A DNA stretch of 26,601 bases from UBA12151 sp964600645 (GTDB lineage: Bacteria > Patescibacteriota > Minisyncoccia > Moranbacterales > UBA9337): NCBI GenBank assembly GCA_964600645.1, contig CAZRJL010000006.1, positions 1 through 26,601 on the forward strand, in the 5' to 3' direction. Each line of letters opens with the position of its first letter. Position 1 is the first letter of the stretch. Positions 22,522 to 26,601 of the stretch are shown piece after piece. The translations under genes and the position numbers were made by a program. The notes below the pieces were generated by a model, which worked only from the letters and a program-made list of their open reading frames with translations, ran no database searches and had not been told where the DNA came from.

Positions 22522-24105
22522 ATGAACACACATCAAACCAAATGGTTCCATTGGATGATACTACTGGTAATACTTGCTGGCGCTTTTGCTGTTCGCATCT
22601 GGAATATCGAAGGCGCTCCCGCCGGAGTATATCCCGATGAAGCCGTCAATGGCATCGATGCCATCAAAGTCAATCTTGGCGAGCAACCTTTTCAATGGTT
22701 CTACCAAGACAACAACGGACGCGAAGGTTTGTTTATGAACCTGATCGCCTTTTCTTTCAAAATATTCGGAGTGAGTGTTTTGGGACTCAAATTGCCTTCT
22801 ATTATTTTTGGGACCCTCACGGTTCTGGGAGTATTCCTTCTTGCCAAGGAAGTTTTCCGCACTCCGCGCGCCGGACTTTTCGCCGCCTATCTCATCGCCT
22901 TTTCCTTTTGGTCAATCAATTTTTCCCGCATTTCTTTTCGCGCCATAATGCTTCCTTTTGTCTTGACATTTTCCTTTTACTTTCTCCTGCGCGCCATCCG
23001 CACTAAGAGTTTTTGGCAATTCGCCGCCGGCGGTTTTATTTTCGGAATAGGCCTCCATACCTACATCGCTTTTCGCATCGCGCCGGTAATTCTCCTTGTT
23101 CTGTTTCTAGGACTTCTTTTGGTAAAAAAACATCTTTTCCACAGCTATTGGAAGCAAGCAATAATTTTTGTTGTTTTTATGCTAATCTCCTCCGGACCGA
23201 TACTTTGGACGTTCTATACCCATCCGGAATTTCTTGAGTCGCGCTCGGCTTCGATTTCGGTTTTTTCTCCGGAAGTTAACAATGGAAATCTCCTTTCTAC
23301 AATCGGACGCAGTTTCGGATTAAGCTTGGCAAAATACAATTTCTGGGGCGATCAAAATTGGCGCCACAACTATCCTCCCTATCCAATTCTCAATCCGCTG
23401 GTCGGCATTTCTTTTTTGATCGGACTTTTCTATTTAATCGTGAAATTTTTTCATCTTTTCTGGCTTCGCGTAAAGCACAACGTCCGTGATCAAAAACTTT
23501 TCCTTTACGCGTTTTTACTGGTTTGGTTTTTTTCAATGCTGGCTCCGGAATTTCTCACTGCCGAAGGTTTACCGCATGCCCTGCGCGCCATCGGGACACT
23601 TCCGGTAGTTTTCATTATCGCCACCATTCCCATTCTTTGGATTTTGGGAAAAACGGACACCTACAATCCATCCTCACGTATTTTCTTTTTTTCATTCATT
23701 ATCGCCTTACTTGCTTTCGCGGGAATTTTTGATGTGGTAAAATACCATTACTTTTGGGCAAACAACAAAGCCCAGTACCAATCATTTGAATCGAATTTGA
23801 TGCTAATGGCGAAATTCGTCCAAGAGCTTCCCGCCGAAAGAGAGAAGGTGGTTATTGCGGAGAATATGCAGAGAATTCCCATCAAACTTTTCAACTATCA
23901 GGCGCAAAATATCCACTATGTCCATCCACAAGAAATTCAAACATTTCTCGATGAAAAAAAATTAACCAATCCGGTTTTTATCCTGACAAACAAAAACGAC
24001 TCGACGATTGAAATTCTGAAGAAATATTATCCGCTTTCCCAACTGAAAGGAATCAGCACTGACAAGGCTATCAAATTTGATACCAAATTCTGCGTTTTCA
24101 GATAA
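22522..24105 (+). CDS. GT39/ArnT-like membrane glycosyltransferase
   Basis: A 527-aa polytopic membrane protein of the dolichyl/undecaprenyl-phosphate-sugar transferase type (GT-C fold, PMT/ArnT group). These enzymes take a sugar from a lipid-phosphate carrier and add it to protein, lipid or polysaccharide outside the membrane. After the first membrane helix (11-25) the outer loop holds the catalytic-type acidic pair in GVYPDEA (Asp39-Glu40). About ten further hydrophobic helices follow, then a soluble C-terminal domain of about 120 residues. Length is standard. The acceptor is unknown; S-layer or pilin glycosylation is possible. It is preceded by an extended -10 promoter and A-rich DNA without a Shine-Dalgarno. 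A second such gene follows 49 nt later. Confidence 0.88.
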   Translation: MNTHQTKWFHWMILLVILAGAFAVRIWNIEGAPAGVYPDEAVNGIDAIKVNLGEQPFQWFYQDNNGREGLFMNLIAFSFKIFGVSVLGLKLPSIIFGTLTVLGVFLLAKEVFRTPRAGLFAAYLIAFSFWSINFSRISFRAIMLPFVLTFSFYFLLRAIRTKSFWQFAAGGFIFGIGLHTYIAFRIAPVILLVLFLGLLLVKKHLFHSYWKQAIIFVVFMLISSGPILWTFYTHPEFLESRSASISVFSPEVNNGNLLSTIGRSFGLSLAKYNFWGDQNWRHNYPPYPILNPLVGISFLIGLFYLIVKFFHLFWLRVKHNVRDQKLFLYAFLLVWFFSMLAPEFLTAEGLPHALRAIGTLPVVFIIATIPILWILGKTDTYNPSSRIFFFSFIIALLAFAGIFDVVKYHYFWANNKAQYQSFESNLMLMAKFVQELPAEREKVVIAENMQRIPIKLFNYQAQNIHYVHPQEIQTFLDEKKLTNPVFILTNKNDSTIEILKKYYPLSQLKGISTDKAIKFDTKFCVFR

Positions 24106-24154
24106 AAATTATAATTCATACCCATTCAAAAAATACACAATAATATCAACCCAA

Positions 24155-26053
24155 ATGGAAAGCAAAACAATCGCAAAAATCGAATCATTTCTTAGAAAAA
24201 AATACCGCTGGATTATTGCCCTTATTATGGCAATGTTCATCTCGATTTCTCTCCTTAATGCCAATAATGATAGCGCCACCTTTGATGAAGTCGCTCACAT
24301 ACCGGCAGGATACTCCTATCTCACTCAAAATGATATGCGTCTAAACCCGGAGCATCCGCCTCTTATCAAGGATATTTCCGCTTTTCCTTTGCTTTTTCTT
24401 AATTTGAATTTTGACACCGCGCAAAAATTTTGGACTGAGGATATCAATGGCCAATGGGACGCCGGGCGCTCGCTTCTGTATCAATCGAAAAACGACCCCG
24501 ATAAAATAATTTTTTGGTCACGAGTTCCGATTGTCATTATTTCCGTCCTGCTGGGACTTTTTATTTTTCGCTGGGTAAAAGGAACCGCCGGAATAATCGC
24601 CGCCCTGGCCGCCCTCACTTTTTACTGCTTTGACCCGAATATTCTCGGACACAATCACTATGTAACAACTGACATCGGTATTGCCGCTTTTTTAACTCTC
24701 TCTTTTTATTATTTTCTCAAATTCATTCGCAAACCGTCTTGGAAAAACGTCTTCGTCGGAGGAATATTTCTGGGACTCTTTAATTTGGCAAAATTTTCAT
24801 CCATAATAGCGCTCCCAATTTACGGATTGATTCTTTTGGCCTATCCGCTTTTTTGCAAAATTGAAAATCATGATTCGCGCCTCAAAATCTTTTTCCAATA
24901 TTTAGGAAAAGGATTAGTCGCTTTTTCCATTTCAATCATTATGATCTGGATTGTTTATGCTTTCAATATGTATAAAATGCCGCAAGAAGAAATCTCCCGA
25001 TCAATAAACCATTATTTTAGCACACAAGATTCCAACGCAAAAAGCGTTCTTACTAATCAAACACTGATGTGGCTGAACGAAAATACCATTACTCGCCCGT
25101 TCAGTATGTATGGATTGGGAGTTTCTATGGTTTTCAAACGAGTTGCCGGCGGAAATGGAGCTTATTTCTTCGGAGAAGTTTCCTCTACTGCTTTCGACGC
25201 TTATTTTCCCACAGTATTTCTTATTAAAGAAACAATTCCCTTTTTGTTTCTTATTTTATTTGCTTTGTTTTTCACTTTGTATCAAATCGCGAAACGCATC
25301 CCTTGGAATAAAAATTTTTGGAAAATTGGATGGCACAGAATATTGCTTTTTTTCAGAACCTCACTTTTTCAATATTCAATGTTTGGATTCATCGTCCTAT
25401 ATTCATATTTGAGCATAACCGGAAATCTCAATATCGGATTGCGCCATCTGTTTCCAATATTTCCTTTTATGTTTATTTTGGTAGCCAAAAAACTTTCCGA
25501 CTTTGTCAAATCAAGAAGTCCAAAATCCGCCGCGACTTTCAAAATTATCTTCTTTATTATTACCCTCTGGATTGTCGCGGAATCTTTAATCAACTACCCA
25601 TATTATATGTCCTACTTCAACCAATCCGTAGGCGGGGCGAAAAACGGCTACAATTACGTTACCGATTCCAATGCCGACTGGGGACAGGATATGAAAAGAT
25701 TGCGAAGCTGGATCGAAAAATACAATCACTGTTCGCAAACCAAATCACCGGAACAATGCGCCGGATTTGATATTCCGAAAAATGAAGAAGGTAAATCGAT
25801 GGATAAAATCCGCGTTGATTATTTCGGCGGCAGCGACATCTTTCGCTACATCGGAAAAGATCGCGCCATCCTTTGGTGGGACAGCAAGCGTCCAATTGAA
25901 GCGGGATGGTACGCCATTTCCGTCAACTTCCGCCAAGGGAGCATCCATGAAAAAACCAAAACAGCAAATGACTCCTATCAATGGCTCCTAGACTACCAGC
26001 CAGTTGCCCAGGTCGGAACGTCAATCTTGATTTATTACGTTCCGGAAAAATAA
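24155..26053 (+). CDS. GT39-type membrane glycosyltransferase
   Basis: A polytopic GT-C glycosyltransferase, 632 aa from the chosen ATG. The first membrane helix (about 19-36) is followed by ATFDEVAHIPAGY (Asp44-Glu45) and NPEHPPL, the hallmark outer-loop motifs of the PMT-like family. Around ten more helices lie between 100 and 490. The C-terminal soluble part starts with a DSNADWGQD motif common in bacterial members. An upstream ATG (24077) would overlap the preceding gene and add a non-hydrophobic tail; I reject it because the membrane-helix topology starts cleanly after MESKTIAKIE. It is cotranscribed with the gene before it and ends at a terminator. The sugar donor and acceptor cannot be told. 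Confidence 0.87.
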   Translation: MESKTIAKIESFLRKKYRWIIALIMAMFISISLLNANNDSATFDEVAHIPAGYSYLTQNDMRLNPEHPPLIKDISAFPLLFLNLNFDTAQKFWTEDINGQWDAGRSLLYQSKNDPDKIIFWSRVPIVIISVLLGLFIFRWVKGTAGIIAALAALTFYCFDPNILGHNHYVTTDIGIAAFLTLSFYYFLKFIRKPSWKNVFVGGIFLGLFNLAKFSSIIALPIYGLILLAYPLFCKIENHDSRLKIFFQYLGKGLVAFSISIIMIWIVYAFNMYKMPQEEISRSINHYFSTQDSNAKSVLTNQTLMWLNENTITRPFSMYGLGVSMVFKRVAGGNGAYFFGEVSSTAFDAYFPTVFLIKETIPFLFLILFALFFTLYQIAKRIPWNKNFWKIGWHRILLFFRTSLFQYSMFGFIVLYSYLSITGNLNIGLRHLFPIFPFMFILVAKKLSDFVKSRSPKSAATFKIIFFIITLWIVAESLINYPYYMSYFNQSVGGAKNGYNYVTDSNADWGQDMKRLRSWIEKYNHCSQTKSPEQCAGFDIPKNEEGKSMDKIRVDYFGGSDIFRYIGKDRAILWWDSKRPIEAGWYAISVNFRQGSIHEKTKTANDSYQWLLDYQPVAQVGTSILIYYVPEK

Positions 26054-26062
26054 AGACAATAA

Positions 26063-26096
26063 AAAAAATCCACTTCATTAATCGGGTGGATTTTTT
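26063..26096. terminator. Bidirectional terminator between convergent genes
   Basis: The stem AAAAAATCCAC/GTGGATTTTTT (arms about 26063-26073 and 26086-26096) has a 12-nt loop, with A- and T-runs on both sides. It ends the glycosyltransferase transcript on the plus strand, and its right arm overlaps the stop codon of the FtsQ-like gene on the minus strand. Confidence 0.85.
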
Positions 26097-26601
26097 ATTT
26101 TATTTCTTTAGAATTATCCCCATCATCACCTTCATTATTATCACCCTCCCCGTCATTCTCATTTTCGACTTCCTTCTTTTTCATTTTATAATAAATCTTT
26201 TTTTCTATTCGAAGATCGACATATTCCAATTCTTTTCTTTGATCCTGACTCACTTGTTTTTCCAAAAATGTTTTTAGCATTCTGATTGAATAGTTCAATC
26301 CCGGTTTGCTGCTAAAATAAATATCCCACCCCTCTTGGGTTCTTATAATAACTTCGTCGGCAATTTTTGAACTTGTCCGATATTGATCTTCTACCTTCAA
26401 ATCAGTTTCTTTTTCAATCCTATTTTTAATATTCAAGGAAAAATTCATATACTCGCCACTCAAGACTTCATCTCCAATGGAAACCGGACGATTGCTTTGA
26501 TCTTGAATGCTCACCAAATTATTTTCCAAAATCAACTTGGAATCAAAGTCCGCCCTCTCGTATGCTTTTCCATTCTCATCAATAATAAATTTATCATTAC
26601 C
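26095..26601 (-). CDS. FtsQ/DivIB-type division protein, C-terminal part (cut by window edge)
   Basis: The frame is open to the window end, so the N-terminus lies outside; 168 residues are visible. The reading begins FIIDENGKAYE, the usual strand after the POTRA domain of FtsQ/DivIB. Then come GWDIYFSS and a KTFLEKQ helix, and the part closes with EYVDLRIEKKIYYK, matching the family's terminal 'DLR-x-x-x-x-YYK' strand. FtsQ is a single-pass membrane protein that links FtsB/FtsL with the division septum. After the domain comes a tail of about 25 residues, almost only Asp, Glu, Asn and Gly. A TTG at 26533-26535 is not a likely start because the coding frame runs on upstream. It is usually upstream of ftsA/ftsZ, but here a terminator follows. 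Confidence 0.75.
   Translation of the reverse strand, partial: GNDKFIIDENGKAYERADFDSKLILENNLVSIQDQSNRPVSIGDEVLSGEYMNFSLNIKNRIEKETDLKVEDQYRTSSKIADEVIIRTQEGWDIYFSSKPGLNYSIRMLKTFLEKQVSQDQRKELEYVDLRIEKKIYYKMKKKEVENENDGEGDNNEGDDGDNSKEIK

Noticed and set aside
24077..24154. Upstream ATG for the second glycosyltransferase
   Set aside because: It would overlap the preceding gene and add a polar tail before the first membrane helix; the ATG at 24155 fits the topology better.
1..26601. CRISPR array, rRNA genes or replication origin
   Set aside because: No regularly spaced repeats, rRNA signatures or DnaA-box clusters were seen in the window.

Overview
This window looks like part of a chromosome from an uncultivated Patescibacteria (CPR) bacterium, most likely Parcubacteria/Moranbacteria-like. 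The basis is AT-rich, very compact DNA; short RpoB (~1131 aa) and RpoC (1192 aa) without the large lineage insertions of Proteobacteria; a VirD4/TraD-like ATPase next to a tiny VirB2-like pilin; a membrane protein of the kind usually labelled 'baseplate J-like' in CPR genomes; a separate FtsA-like ATPase; and tRNA genes without an encoded CCA. The lineage call is inference from gene content. All 18 recognised genes read through with the standard code, and none ends in UGA.

Layout. (1) 103-1223, plus strand: a YfcE-type metallophosphoesterase and a family 4 Fe-S uracil-DNA glycosylase, closed by a bidirectional terminator. (2) 1240-1940, minus strand: tRNA-Cys, an HNH endonuclease and tRNA-Leu, apparently one transcript, with only 2 nt between the HNH stop codon and the tRNA-Leu 5' end. 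(3) 2047-3478, minus: a LexA-like repressor and a secreted 3D-domain (lytic transglycosylase-like) protein. Each has its own clear promoter and terminator, and the 3D gene has a folded leader. (4) 3618-10644, minus: rpoB-rpoC, with its own promoter and closed by a strong terminator. (5) 10870-22429, minus: a run of eight closely spaced genes. In transcription order these are a 1194-aa protein that I read as carrying a divergent DHH-phosphoesterase domain, two small unknown proteins, a VirD4/TraD-like ATPase, a VirB2-like pilin, a PfkB sugar kinase, an FtsA/PilM-type actin-like ATPase and a bitopic J-like protein. (6) 22522-26053, plus: two GT39-type membrane glycosyltransferases, divergent from region 5. 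(7) 26095-26601, minus: the C-terminal part of an FtsQ/DivIB-type division protein, cut by the window edge.

How the parts may work together. Region 5 has the hallmarks of a reduced cell-envelope machine: a membrane-anchored DNA-pumping type ATPase, a pilin, an actin-like scaffold and an anchored extracytoplasmic protein. It comes with uncharacterised soluble partners and leads directly into the core RNA polymerase genes. It is the best candidate for an undescribed system here. The flanking glycosyltransferases, FtsQ and 3D protein also concern the envelope. No stretch longer than about 300 bases lacks a gene. The largest gaps, upstream of rpoB and of the 3D gene, hold promoters and folded leaders.
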